A stretch of DNA of 64,000 bases from Emydura subglobosa (taxonomy: Eukaryota > Chordata > Testudines > Chelidae). This document shows, piece by piece, positions 23,221-35,025 of this stretch (position 1 is the stretch's first letter; each line of letters opens with the position of its first letter). The translations under genes were made by a program, and so were the position numbers. The stretch spans positions 62,001 to 126,000 of the forward strand of contig ML680038.1 in the NCBI GenBank assembly GCA_007922225.1. The letters run 5' to 3'. The notes beneath the pieces are model-generated. The model was not told where the DNA came from. It saw nothing but the letters and a program-made list of their open reading frames with translations, and did not search any database.

Positions 23221-23774
23221 CCACAGCCGAGCTCTGAGCACCTTGGGTTCTTTTGTGAACTCTTCCTTCCAGCTAGCAGGAAATCCGCTCAGGGCAGGAG
23301 GCCCTGACTCTTGCTCTGGGTTGCTCAATCAGCTGACAGAAAAAGGGGCGTCAAATGGGATGCAGGCCATCGCTGGCTGGGGACCCTCATCCCGGCAGCT
23401 GGGGAAACTGAGGCTCTGTCTAGTGCAGGATGGAACGGTGCAACAATTGGCTACATATCATGTGACGACAAGCCATGGTGCAATTGAAAACTGTGAAAAT
23501 TAAGCTCTGTTGCTTTAAATCTGAAGAGTTTCCTGGTCCTATTTGCAGGCTGTGCGACTCTGTAGGGAAAGGTGTGATCTGTGTCTTCAGCAGTCGGTCT
23601 GCAATGAGCCAAACTAGAATCAGACAGGGGGAGCTGTGCCTCTCGGATGTAGGGACCAGCCTGCCTTTCTCTTGGTGTTCTGGGGTTCTTGTGTGTGATC
23701 CCTCTGAATGCTAAGAAAAAAAGCAGGGAAATGTTGAAACCTGCCAGCAAGAGTATTGTTTGTTTTTATCCAGC

Positions 23775-23775
<1 letters not shown>

Positions 23776-23822
<47 letters not shown>
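23776..23822. repeat. (TG)n microsatellite
   Basis: About 23 uninterrupted TG dinucleotides, then TACACACACAG, a local TG/CA symmetry. Length is likely polymorphic. Confidence 0.98.
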
Positions 23823-23825
<3 letters not shown>

Positions 23826-24993
23826 ACACACAGCCAAAGCCAGGGCAGATTCTGTAGGGGGTGAATCATCTATTCTAATCTGCACGGAGGTTTTCAGTTA
23901 ACCAAATATATAAACGTGACCCCTTGGCCTGGCTTTTCACACAGCCTCTAATAGAGTAGCACATAAAAAAATTAAGGAAAATTAATAACAAAGACGTGTA
24001 TTAAAAATCGAACGGGTGATTGTAAAAGGAGCAGTCCTGAACGGCTGCTGCTCAGAGCACAGGAGGTTAAAAGACCAGTGTCTCAGAGGGCTGCCTTGGG
24101 ACCAGTATAACTGGAGCTGTGGTACTCAATGGGGTAGCTCTGGTATTGCTGTGCTCACAGACGGAGCCTGGAGAGTTAAAGCTGAGTTGCAATTTCCATC
24201 CTGACCCGTCCTTTCCCCAGCAGGTGAAATAAACCCCTTCACTCTGAATGTTTCCATGTGTAAAGTGCAAGCAGCCGGAGCCCTCCTCCCACCCCAAAAC
24301 CTACCAGTCCTGGGCTTTGACTTCGGAAATGGGAGGCTGGTGAGGCTAGGCAGAACACGGATCTCAGCCAGGCATGAGGGAGGGCCAAAGCGGGAATCAC
24401 TGGGGGGGATTTAAACTCCCGGGGAGGTTGTGTGGCATGGCGATGGGTGAGGCTTACTTACCACAGGTGAGGGTCAGCCAGGGCCCATCAGGGTGAAAAG
24501 TAGGGTCAGGCAGAGCTGGGGAGGGGGCAGAAGGGAATAGCAGAGACCGGGACGCTGCCAAGAGTGAGTGGCACTGGCAGAGCTCTGTGTGGGCAGCCCG
24601 GAACGAGGGGGTCAGTGGGGCAGGATGAAGGGCGGGGAGGGGAGGTTCCCTGGCTATTCCCAGTCTCATCACCCCCTTCATTTTCACCAGCCACCCAGAC
24701 TGGCTGGGAAGAGAGAAAGGAATAAGTTTCCTGCTGGGAGCTTCCCCTCCAGGCGCTGGGGCTTTGATTCCTGTCCTGCACTTGGCTAACTAATGAGCGC
24801 ACACCATTTCTGCTGCTACCAGAGCGCTAATGAACGCGAGAGTCGCTGTTAATGGGGTGTCCACTAAACCGCCTCGACCAGCAGTTGAGATGGAGCAGGG
24901 ACGGGGTCTTGCAGATCCGGGACTGGGCTGTCGCTGCGGGACGTTCATTACCAGCTTCCTTGCTGCAGCTGGAATTAATGTGCTGAGATTGAA

Positions 24994-25010
24994 GGGGGGG
25001 GGGGGGGGGG
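24994..25010. repeat. G17 homopolymer
   Basis: Seventeen consecutive G. The other long runs are G13 at 33606-33618 (preceded by A16), G13 at 51841-51853, G13 at 57100-57112, G12 at 62167-62178, G10 at 62990-62999 and C13 at 4667-4679. Confidence 0.98.
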
Positions 25011-25364
25011 TTTGCTTTTCCCTGCTCTGTGCGGATGAGTATTTCTTCTTCCTTCATTCTAAGTACACCGAGAGCCGGCCTGGCTGACGTGGCAGCTCAC
25101 ACACCAGAGGGCTGAACCGATTTCGGTTTTCTTGGGGTGCAAGTCTGCACTTGGGTTGGAGTGAGACAGACGTGGCAGATAATGGGACGGCTTTGCCATC
25201 TGGCCTGTCTCACCCTGCGGGGCAGAATCCTACAGCTGGGCGGTTAAAACACTGGCTCGCGATCCTTAGGGCTCCCTTTAAATTGTCTTCAGAACAGGCA
25301 GAGCAACATGTACATGGTAGGTGTTGTATGGACTGAGGTAGCGTTTAGGAGGCCTGGTCAAGAC

Positions 25365-25445
25365 TCCAGTGTTCTAGGTACTGTACAAATACAGAGCAAA
25401 GCGCAGGTCTCTGCCCCAGAGAACTGCCAATCTAAGTAGAAGACA
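25365..25445 (-). repeat. SINE tail block, minus strand
   Basis: TTCTAGGTACTGTACAAATA then GTCTCTGCCCCAGAGAACTG, the complement of the tail block seen elsewhere in the window. Confidence 0.5.
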
Positions 25446-25744
25446 AGAGACAGCAGCTAGAGAGAGTCAGGGAGCACAAATGAATGATGAGACAATGCTG
25501 GTCCAAGGACAGGCAGCAGTCTCAGTGCATACAAGTTTTTACCTCCTAGGATCAGAGGAATTTGCCAGATTAGATCAGCTCTGGGGCCCGTCTCGCCAAG
25601 TTTCCTGGCTCTGGCTGGCCAGCACCAGCTGCTACAGAGGACTGTTCAGCTTAGAAAAGAGCCAGCTAAAGGGGGCCTATGATAGGGGTCTATAAAAATC
25701 ATGACTGGCGCGGGAAACATGAACAGAGAATTGCTATTTACCCT

Positions 25745-26030
25745 TTCCCACGAGACAAACACCAGGGGTCACCCAATTAAGTGAATAGGCAGCCAGTTTG
25801 TTACAAACACACAGTAGTATATTTTCACACAGCGCACTGTCAACCTGTGGAACTCCTTGCCGTGGGATGTATATAACATGTGAAAGTATAACTGGGTTCA
25901 AAACAGAACTCGATAAGTTCCTGGAGGATTGGTCCGTCAATGGCTATTAGCCAAGATGGTCAGGGATGTAACCCCATGCTTGGAGCAACCCCGACCCTCT
26001 GACTGCCCCCCGGGAAAGCCTCTTAGCAGA
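25745..26030 (+). mobile_element. CR1-type LINE 3' fragment (older subfamily)
   Basis: TGTGGAACTCCTTGCCGTGG, AACTCGATAAGTTCCTGGAG and GGCTATTAGCCAAGATGGTC are the sense-strand 3' part of an older CR1 subfamily. The same family is present on the minus strand near 41.0-41.2 kb. Confidence 0.75.
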
Positions 26031-26254
26031 GTTCAGTTTGTGACCTGAAGTGGGGGTTAGGGGTGGGGGAGGATCCTTTCCACCCTCAGTTTGTTTGTTT
26101 TTAACCCTTGCTGTTACTGTAACCCTGGAATGCTGCAGGCGTGGAGTTGTGGAGTGGCTCTGGGTTTCTCTCCAGCTCGTTCAGTTCAGTTCAGCTCTCG
26201 TTAAAATCCAGTACTCGTTTTTTATTAACTGACCCCCCCACCTCCAGAGTTTGA

Positions 26255-26671
26255 GGGTGACATTTTCCAAAGCACCCAAGTGACTGAGGAACCCCCAGTC
26301 CCATTTTCAACACGGCCGGCACTCAAGAGCCTAAATATCACTGGGTTTCAATGAGACTTAGACGTGGGCCACACTTACATTAGGTGAACATAGCTACAGG
26401 GCCCAGGGGGGTGAATTTTTCACCCCCGTGAGAGCTGCAGCCATGCCGGCCTGACCCCCGTCTTCTGTCGACCCAGCCACTACCACTCGGGGAGGCAGAC
26501 TAACTCCCGCGAAGGGAGAACCCCTTCCTCCGCTGGGGTCCGCGTCTATGCTGGGGCGCCAGAGCCGCGGCCTCGTGTTGGTCGCACGGTGATGCCCACG
26601 GTGTAGCCGTGGCCGGAGGCACCTCGGTCGCTGTCGCCGATGGGATTTTAGGTGCTTTGGAAAATGGGACC
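26255..26671. mobile_element. Palindromic MITE with exact 16-bp arms, split by another MITE
   Basis: CATTTTCCAAAGCACC at 26261-26276 and GGTGCTTTGGAAAATG at 26651-26666 are exact inverted complements. Inside the left arm GAGCCTAAATATCACTGGG and beside the right arm GATGGGATTTTAGG continue the foldback. The centre is occupied by an unrelated element (26367-26614), so the original palindrome was only about 170 bp. Confidence 0.72.
26367..26614. mobile_element. MITE, 248 bp, inserted in a palindromic MITE
   Basis: Left end GGCCACACTTACATT and right end CGGTGTAGCCGTGGCC form an imperfect terminal inverted repeat. Interior is GC- and CpG-rich, as in the sister element at 2907. No open frame of interest. 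Confidence 0.6.
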
Positions 26672-27281
26672 CTTTGGGTAGGGCCGCGCTTGGGGCTGGA
26701 GGGGTAATCACCAGCTCACAGAAGCAGCATAACCGGAGCAGGCCGGATCCACACCCCACCTGAGCCGTGGGAGGAAGGAATCCGGGCAGCTAGCCCCTGC
26801 GGCCACTTGCCACCTCTGCAGCCCCACGGGTAGGCATAGCCCTTCTGACTGCCGGCCCAGTCCTACCCGGACCTGAGCATCCTGGCCTGGCCCTGGCAGG
26901 ACCCCGGCACTCGGCCTGCACCCCTGTGACGAGGAAGCAGTGTTTCCTGTGCGCGGCTCGCTCTCTGGGGCTTCCTCCCCGAACGCCTGCGGCGCTTTCC
27001 CAGCCCCGCTCTGCAGCCAGGGCTGGAGTTAATTCACCGCCTGAGCAAAGCCAAGCAGCCGGGTTCTGCCAGCGCCTCCGCTGCTCGCTTCGGGCCTCCT
27101 GCTCCTGGTTGCCAGGCAACCCTGACAGTACTTTTAGGGCGGCTGGCGGGGAAGCCGGGGAGCGGCTGTGCTGCTTGTTCCCCATCAGTTGGGAAAGGCA
27201 CACGCTGCTCCCCCAGCGAGTGCCAGGCACAAAGACCCCAACTGCCCCAGTCCAGGGACGGAGCTGAGCAGGAAGGCGCCT

Positions 27282-27798
27282 AGAATCAGAGAAGATGAGG
27301 GGTGGCAGGGACCTCAGGAGGTGTCTAGTCCAACCCCTGCTCAGAGCAGGACTAACCTCAGCTAAACCATCCCAGCCAGGGCTGTGTCAAGCCACAGCTT
27401 AAACACCTCTAAGGATGGAGATTCCACCACCTCCCTAGGTAACCCATTCCAGTGCTTCACCACCCACCTAGGGAAAAAGATTTTCCTAATGTCCAACCTA
27501 GACCTCCCGCCCTGCAACTTGAGACCGTTGCTCCTTGTTCTGTCATCTGCCACCACCGAGAACAGCCTAGCTCCATCCTCCCTGGAACCCCCTTTCAGGT
27601 AGTTAAAGGCTGCTATCAAATCCCCCCTCGTTCTTCTCTTCTGCAGACTAAACAAGCCTAGTTCCCTCAGCCTCTCCTCATAAGTCCTGTGCTCCAGCCC
27701 CCTAATCATTTTCGTTGCCCTCCTCTGGACTTGCTCCAACTTCTCCACATCCTTCCTGCAGTGGGGGGCCCAGAACTGGAGACAATACTCCATCAGGT
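27282..27798 (-). mobile_element. CR1 LINE, 5'-truncated, minus strand
   Basis: The minus-strand frame 27793-27362 is intact over 143 codons and reads [20 protein letters not shown], then [20 protein letters not shown] and [14 protein letters not shown]. Same young subfamily as 19.3 and 58.3 kb. Only the last ~515 bp of the LINE are present. Confidence 0.92.
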
Positions 27799-29844
27799 CT
27801 GAGCTCGTTGTGATTCTAGCCAGAGCTAGGGGACGGTCCCTGTACTGCCACGGGCAGAGACGTCTGAACTAGACTCTGGCGTCACTGCGGGGTTAACTCC
27901 GCTCTAGTGAACCTAGCTTGGGTCCGAGCGGCCGCGCTGTGTAGCAACGCTGGAGCTGTTAGCAGCACACCGCCGTTGTCTTAGCAGCTGGTGAGTCGTG
28001 CTAATGCCAGCGGCTTAAGGGCTTTCCGTGTGGCCGGGGTTAACCCCAGTGCTGCCCCGCACTCAGCTCTGCAGTGAAGACGGGCCTTGCGGGTTTGGAG
28101 CCAGAAGGCCCCGGGTTCCCTGCCCCCAGTGCCACGCATGCGTGATGCCGCTGCCAGCTGTCTGTGCACCTGCACAAAGCTCGTTGTGCAGCAGGCTGCG
28201 AAGCCACCGGTTGTGTGGAGAAAAGGGGAGCACAGGCCCCAGATCGGGGAGGGTTTCCAGTGGCTGGGAGACTGCCTGGCTCAGTGCCGAGGGCTTGTCT
28301 CTGTGGGGAAATCGACTACAGAGCCGGACCGGAATGAGCGTTTCCACTAGAACAACTCCAGAATAAAAGTGACTTTATTCCAGACTGGAGGGTCCCCCCC
28401 CGGGACTATTCTGGCACAGCCTTAGTGGGATGGGGGCTCCCTGCCAAGCCTTCGGGAATGGTAGCACCCCAGCTAGTCTGCTGATGGTTAAAGAGGCTTC
28501 CTCCTTGTAAGAACCTTTCTGTGCGGCTTAGGCACCGTCACAAGCACCCAGGCAATTAAATGACAGCGCAAACCTGCTCTCACCTGTGCCTTCTTCTAAT
28601 CAGTGCCGGGGTCTTTTTGTGGTCAGAGAACGAGCTGCTGCAGTGACCTTCTGCGTTGCCCCAGCTCCGCATCTGAATTCGCCTTCAGTCCGAACTATTT
28701 CATGAAGCCCACACAGGGAGAATGATGTGCCTTGGTAGCGAGGCGGGCTGCTAAGGAAAACAGCCAATTATGCCTTAGAACAACCCCATTATTACCTGCT
28801 GCGGCGAGTTTAAAAACTCTGCTGGTCTCCGGGAAAGGCGTTAAAGGGACAGCATTTCATGGCAGCCTCTGGAAACGTGCCAGGAACATTTGCACAAGCG
28901 TCTGTGTTTCTGGTGCATCCGTTGTGCAGAGAAGTGGTTTGCCGGACGAGGGCCAAGGGTCTCTGTGCCTTTGGAAAGGGGGTGAAAGTGGAATTGACTC
29001 TGTTGGGTGACAGTTGTAATAAGGCCACGGGGCCATGTGCTGGGGTGAATTTCACCTTGGGAACCAGTTGTTTCTCCTCCTGTGAAATGGGAGCCATCGT
29101 CAGAGGTGGGGCTACGCAGCTTGATTAGTATTTCCAAGGCTTTCTGGTGACGCACCGTGCCCGGTATTAACTAACAATCCCCCTGGCTCGATTTGTGGGT
29201 GCGTCCGTTGGAGGGGATTTTATTTTGCCTGACTGGCATTTTAAACCATTAACTTTAAAACAGGCAAAAATAATATATCTGTAAGTCATGGAAGAAATCA
29301 ATCCTGCGAGAGCCTCACCGCCAGAGCTTTCCATCTGAACGAGACGGTCTGGAGAAAAATGGAGTCTGGCTTTTGCCTCGGAAGCTCCTCCCAAAGCAGA
29401 CCAGGGACAAGACAAAAGGCTTTTGCTTCCTCTCTCTTAATTCCTGGTGGGGTGTTTTGTGCTGGGTGGAAATGCCAGATCGACAGCCGTGGCAGACGCA
29501 GCTCTCTGTTGGTTCACAGGAGACGGGCCTGGGTTGACAGTGGAGGCTGAGTTCAGTGTTGAGCTAAAGGAATAGTAGTGGCTGGTAGGAATAGTAGGCT
29601 GTTATCCCTTAGAGGATCAGCCATTAACTGTTGCGTGCACGCATGCATGGTCCTTGGTCGCTGTCAGTGTCCCGGAAACCCACCTAGCAACAGAGGGAAG
29701 GTCACGCTCGTTGTCCCGGTCAGCAGTTAACCTCTCTGCTGGGGCTGCTGACAGAGAGGCCTGTCAGTGCCCTATGTGCAGTGGACATCTGTCCCCTAGG
29801 AACGGGTTCAAGCTACACCAAACTCATGTAAACAAGTTGTGCTC

Positions 29845-30045
29845 GCTGAACGTGTGGCCCAGTGGCGATAGGGAACAGGACGGAGAGCCCAGACACCTGG
29901 GTTCTCTTCCCAGCTATGCCACTGACCTGCTGTGAGACTGTGCCCACGTGTGCCTCAGTTTCCCATCGGTAAAATGGGGATCCTGACATTGGCTGTCAGT
30001 TGTAAAACCCTTTGAGTCGTACCAATCTGGATAAAGCTACATGCA
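29845..30045 (+). mobile_element. MIR-type SINE
   Basis: GTGGCCCAGTGGCGATAGGG, CACCTGGGTTCTCTTCCCAG, TGTGCCTCAGTTTCCCATCG and GTAAAATGGGGATCCTGA are in MIR order, including a tRNA-like head. Confidence 0.8.
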
Positions 30046-30117
30046 GGGCTGCTTTTATGGGCTGGCGAGCAGGCAGCTGCTCTTGGTTCCTTCTTGTGGG
30101 GGCACCCCGCCACTGTG

Positions 30118-30250
30118 CTTGCAGGGCTTTTGTTTCTTGATTGGCTGGTCTTTTTTCTTTGCTCCACTCTGATTGGTCGGCCATGGTTTTGCTGCACTCT
30201 GACTGGCCAGCCTTCTTCTATTTCCCCCACTGATTGGCTGGTTGAGGGAC
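30118..30250. repeat. ~31-bp tandem repeat with an inverted CCAAT box per unit
   Basis: GATTGGCTGG (30139-30148), GATTGGTCGG (30171-30180), GACTGGCCAG (30201-30210) and GATTGGCTGG (30232-30241) are spaced 32, 30 and 31 bp apart. Each is preceded by a T/C-rich stretch ending in CACTCT or similar. Three of the four keep the ATTGG core of an NF-Y site. Whether anything binds is unknown. Confidence 0.75.
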
Positions 30251-30854
30251 GACGCTGAAAGCATTTTGCACCCTGTCCGGAAAACACTGGGTAGGAGCTA
30301 GCATGACTAGGATCACTGTGACATGAGCCAGACTGGAACCAGCCGGCCCTGCAGGCGAAAGGGTTCCGTGCCCCATTCCTGATCCTGATCCTTTAATCCA
30401 GCCGGTCCCCTCATCGCTCTCCTTGGCAAAGCTTCATGAAGGCCATTTGCCAGCTACTCGGTAAAAACCCTCCGTGGTTGCCAGGTACCCCTGAGCAGTC
30501 TGGATACAGTCAGAGGCGCAGGGTGGGTAGCCTGTCATCAAAGACACCCCGCCTCGTCATGTGACAATGAAGCGAAGGAGATGTTTTATTAAACTGTGCG
30601 AATGGAAAAGGTCTGTCCTGGGGGACAGATTATGACTGATGTGAATCTATTGCAGTTAAAATGTAATTTCCTATTAGGTCATAAAGAATGAAACTGTTTT
30701 GATTACTAGATTCCCTTATTTTATTAAATACGTCTTATATCTGTCATGCCAGAGGCAGGAATGGTTTGCTCCAGACTTCTAAGGGCAATGCTCCTGCTCC
30801 AAAGAGAGCTAATATAGAGAGGATGCAACGGGTAAAGCTATGGGGTGATCAGGT

Positions 30855-31345
30855 AGGCACATAGGAAATGCCAGAGTAGATCAGAGCTGCAGTCCATCTA
30901 GTCCAATATTCTGTCTCCTGGCCACCGCTGAATGCTTCCAGGGAAGGGATAATCCCATTAGGTCTCCTCCTAATCCCTGGTAGGTTTAATCTCCCTTCTA
31001 AACGTTTTGGGATTTTCTTGTTCTCCACATAAATCTCTGATCACTCTTTGAATCTTGCTAAGTTCTTACCCTCAACAACTTCCTGTGGCAGTGAGTTCCA
31101 CCGTCTAATTGTCAGCGTTTGATGTTTATTTCTTTGTGCAGTATTGGTTTCTGGATTGCGTTCATGGTGGCAAAGCAGGAATGTTTCCCACAAAGTTTTG
31201 ATGCTCATCTCCCCATAGAATAGGAAGGGACGTTGCTGCTGAGGTATCTTCTCAGAATTTTTAAAAATAATTGTTGCTCCTGGATTATAACCATGTCTGG
31301 GAAGTTTGAAAATGGAATGTTTCTTTGTTGTGTGGACAAGCAAAC
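30855..31345 (-). mobile_element. CR1-type LINE 3' fragment, minus strand (older)
   Basis: ATGCCAGAGTAGATCAGAGC then CAGTCCATCTAGTCCAATAT, AATCTCCCTTCTAAACG and CAGTGAGTTCCACCGTCTAA. On the minus strand a RRWNSLPQEVVEG-like block is readable. Multiple stops mark it as an old copy. Confidence 0.75.
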
Positions 31346-31591
31346 CGGCTTGTTATTGTAGGGTTGGTTGTGAGGACTGGGTTGTGTATACCAGTACCTT
31401 GTTGTTGGGGTGAGTTATTTGGAAGGAAAAATCTTCCACCTTGCAAATTTTGTTTTGAAAAGAAGAAAGGAAGCGAATAACCCATCCCTTGCAAACTGGT
31501 CCAAGGGGCTTACGCAGCTCGAACTCTGGGCCTTCACACCTCGGCAGCATCCATTAGCATCAGAATGTAGTACAAAGTCTGTGGCTTCTAT

Positions 31592-31780
31592 GGCCTGGTC
31601 TACACTGGCAACTTAGGTCGACTTTAAGGTCCCTTAATTCGAATTAATTACACCCACATCTACACTGACGTCACTGTTAATTTGAATTGAGGTGCCTGTA
31701 AAATCGACCTAATAAGACCACCTCTGCAAGTGGTGTAGCGCCTAAATCGAATTTGTTAAATTGTCAGTGTAGACGCAAAC
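31592..31780. mobile_element. MITE, 189 bp
   Basis: Left end GGCCTGGTCTACACTGG and right end GTCAGTGTAGACGCAAAC are near-perfect inverted complements over GTCTACACTG. The trinucleotide TAT lies next to both ends. AT-rich interior with inverted stretches such as TTAGGTCGACTT and AAATCGACCTAA. The clearest intact MITE of this group here. Confidence 0.75.
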
Positions 31781-32629
31781 TATGTCTCAGACTAATTCCT
31801 GCATCCTTGCTAGACCAGGTTGGCCCCTGTGGCCCGCTTCTGCAGAACGGGGATGAATTCCAGCAGCAGCCTCTCTGCCTGTTTACCAGGGATCTGCTTC
31901 TCTGTCATGTGATTTTCCCTGCATTGATGTCTTCCTGCTAAGAGTCTCTCATTCAGCTTTGCTAAGGTCAGACACATGCTCTTTCCTCCTGGCTCCTGCC
32001 TTCAGGAATACTTCAAATCTCATGAGACCTCTGTGATCACTAGGTCCTTCGCCGCCAGCCATTTCACCCTGGGTTGTGATCTGGTCTAGTTCTAGCCTGC
32101 TTAAAATGTGGATGGGAGGCCTTTAGGAACACACATCCTTGCTTCTGCTGCACTGGTGATTCAATAGGAGGTGCTTTTCCTTCTGAGCCAGTACTAAACC
32201 AATGCCCCAGAAGAGTGCTAAGGGGTGCTGTGCCTCTGGAGACTCTCTCTTTCACATAGACTTAAAACCAAGGTTCTGGCCAGTGCTGATGATTAAAGAT
32301 TCCCTGATACTTTTTGGAAGGTTAGGGACATTATACCTTACATCCATCTGAAATCCCAATTCTGCCTCCCTAAATACCTTTCGCTGCTTCTCCTAAACTG
32401 TCCTACAGTGTTCCTGTGCGCTGTTAAACAGCTGCCGTGTTCTTCCCCAGAAATGGTCGCATTTGACAGATGGGGTTAGTGATCTCAGTAAATGTTTGTT
32501 GCGTGTTTTAGAATCTATGGATGAAATGCACTACATAAGTGCCAGCCAGTATTATCCTAGGCTCCTTAACTTGAGACTCACTATAAGAGAGTGCACATTG
32601 CTGTTGGACCTTAGCCATTTAAGAGGCAT

Positions 32630-32860
32630 ATTGGGTTGTGGATAGAACACAGGCATGAGAACTATTGAATTCTAATTCCAACTCTGCCATTGAGTTGCTA
32701 GGTCGATGTAGGCAAGGCTGTGTGCCTCAGTTTCCCCAACTGTATTAAGGGCCAGCTGATATTTTCCTACCCTGCAGGCATTTTGTGAGAATGACTTGAC
32801 CAAGAATGGCATTCCCTGAGGGCTAAGAAGTATTTAACTGTAACCCAGAACCCAGTCACC
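32630..32860 (+). mobile_element. MIR-type SINE
   Basis: TTGTGGATAGAACACAGGCA, AATTCCAACTCTGCCATTGA, TGTGCCTCAGTTTCCCCAAC and CCTGCAGGCATTTTGTGAGA follow the MIR order. Confidence 0.78.
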
Positions 32861-33224
32861 GTTAGCCGTCAACTCTTGCCCTGTTTCCTTCCTTCCAGGA
32901 AGTGCAACATCCTGCAGACTCAGCAGTATGTTAAGAAAATCAAACTCTTCTTACAAAGTAGAGAGGTTACGTGAGTGCATCCCAAGTCCCTTGGAGACGT
33001 GCAAACTGAGCTAGCAAAGATGAGAGCAACAGGAATTTGTAATGAGATTGTGCAATACATTTCCAAGCCAAACTGCATGCGTTAGCACATTCTAAACCAC
33101 TGGCTTTTAGTAGGAAAATGTGTATGTATCTGAGCTGCACAGATGCATTCGCATGACTGTTTCCCTTCTTCCTTCTGAATGTTTATGTTCACTCATAGCA
33201 TTTTTTTTCTTTTTTGCTCTTAGA

Positions 33225-33335
33225 TTGTCAGCACCTTACAGCAGGGTCTGTATTTTCCTGTTTGCCTCAGTGGGGCCCTGATCCTGGCTGCAGCCCCTTT
33301 GGTGTGAATGCAGTGCACAGACTAATAAAATGTAT
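33225..33335 (+). repeat. SINE tail block
   Basis: AGATTGTCAGCACCTTACAG, CAGGGTCTGTATTTTCC and CAGTGGGGCCCTGATCC, ending near AATAAAATG. Same block as near 44.65 kb. Confidence 0.5.
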
Positions 33336-33899
33336 TGGCCATTTTTGAAACACCCTTGCAGTTTTGCTCTTGCCTGTAGAAAGGGAGCTTCCTTTGGGGA
33401 AGCTGACTAGTCAGCCGCGGTTTCCATACTGAGACCTACTTTGGCTTGTTTTTAGGGCAGGCGTCAAAGAAACATATATTTTCCATTTGCAAGTGAATCT
33501 ACCCTGGCTGCTTGTAGTTTCAGGACCAAGGACAGAACCTTCAGATTTTGGTGCTGCTGTGGTTTTCCACAATAGGGGAAGGGGAACAAAAAAAAAAAAA
33601 AAAGTGGGGGGGGGGGGGAATTTTTTTACAGGTTGACCCAATTCACTGTAGTTAGCATGGGAGATGTGAATCTTTAAGTAGAACTTGATGATGGACAGGG
33701 TGGGGGCCCTACAGATGAGTTCAGAATAGGCTCACCGTGCGCAGAAAAGCCACAGAGAAGACAGGTTCTCAAGCAAAAGCTGCATGATTGCAGCATAACG
33801 GGGAACGTACAGCAAGTAATTGGCGCTTGTGCTTGCTAGTCACGTACCTACACAGTTTATTTGGTTCCAGCTAATTACACACTGGTCAAGCCTCTGTCA

Positions 33900-34385
33900 C
33901 TGCGCAAAAAAATAAATGGACACAAATAAAAAATGGTAACATCCATAAACCAGTCGGAGAGCACTTCAATCCCCCAGGACACTCTGTAGCTGACTTGAAA
34001 GTTGCCATACGTCTACAAAAAACTTCAAAAACAGACTTCAGCGAGAAACTGCAGAGCTGAAACTCGTATGCAACCTTGACACAATCAGAATGGATCTGAA
34101 CAGGGACTTGGAATGGTTCTCTCAGTACAAGAAGTGATTGTCACTGTTCACACATTCTCACCTTCTAATCAACGGTTGTGAATCGGCCTCAACTGCTCTA
34201 ACTGAATGGACTTTGTTAGCACTTGTCCTCCCCATTGTCGTTTCTTACTCTTGGATGTATATATATACACTCCCCCCATCTGTGATTTCCACTTCATGTG
34301 TCTGAGGAAGTGGGTTGCAGCCCACAAAAGCTTATGCCCGCAGAAATTTGTTAGTCTTTAAGGTGCTACCGGACTCTGGGTTTTT
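33900..34385 (+). mobile_element. Penelope-like retroelement 3' end, plus strand
   Basis: Frame 2 from 33932 reads PVGEHFNPPGHSVADLKVA. The HF...GHS...DL signature is typical of the C-terminal part of Penelope GIY-YIG endonucleases. A frameshift near 34055 is needed to reach the terminal NLDTIRMDLNRDLEWFSQYK. A 3' untranslated block follows: GTGGGTTGCAGCCCACAAAA, then GCTTATGCCCGCAGAAATTT. The frame break and missing reverse transcriptase make it inactive. Family assignment is from memory of PLE proteins. Confidence 0.68.
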
Positions 34386-35025
34386 TTGCTAAATAGATTG
34401 AGCTTCTCTCAGCCTCTCACAATAATCCACAATGTCCAGGTCTCACACCATGCTGTTGCTCTTTCTCAATCCTTTCCAATTACTCAACTTCCTTTTTGAA
34501 GTGTAGATTCACCAGAATGGGACACAGTTTCCAGTGCTGGTCTCACTAACCCATATATAGAGGTGATAACATCTCTTTACTCCGACGTGATATTTCCTTG
34601 TTTATACACCAAGGATCACAGATGCGCCCTTAACTCCAGCACAGCACTGGAAGTTCATGTTCAGTTGGTTATCTACCATGAATCCCCAACTTCATCTTTT
34701 AAGAGGACCTATGTTTTTGTTCCCAGATGTATGATCTTGCATTCGGCTGTATTAAAACATCTGTTGTTCAAATGGTCCCACCTTAGCAAGCACTCTAGGA
34801 GGTCTGCACTGCTGACTTGTCCCCTTTATTTTCCACTCCACCCTTTTTTATGTCACTTGCAAATTTTACAAGCAGTGATTTTAAATCTCCTCACAGCTCA
34901 TTCAGAAAGATATTGAATAACGTTGGGCCAGAGCAGAACCCTGTGGGAACCCCGCTTGATGACAATTCCCCCTTTCCCATTTCTTTCTGCGATCTAGCAG
35001 TTAATCAGCTTCTAATGCAGTGAAT
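34386..35025 (-). mobile_element. CR1-type LINE fragment, minus strand (RT to C-terminal region)
   Basis: Minus-strand orientation: CCTTTCCAATTACTCAACTT, CAGAATGGGACACAGTTTCC, CCCAGATGTATGATCTTGCA, TGTCACTTGCAAATTTTACA and CAGAACCCTGTGGGAACCCC are the complement of the CR1 stretch from the [10 protein letters not shown] box through FADD to the EYCVQFW region. It abuts the Penelope-like end at 34385. Old, many stops. Confidence 0.75.

Noticed and set aside
23776..23822. CRISPR-like or other organised repeat array
   Set aside because: It is a plain TG microsatellite. There are no spaced direct repeats typical of CRISPR anywhere in this eukaryotic window.
26790..27270. GC-rich stretch considered as a CpG-island promoter or exon
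   Set aside because: CpG is only moderately raised, no core promoter or exon-like frame with splice sites is visible, and it adjoins MITE and CR1 sequence.
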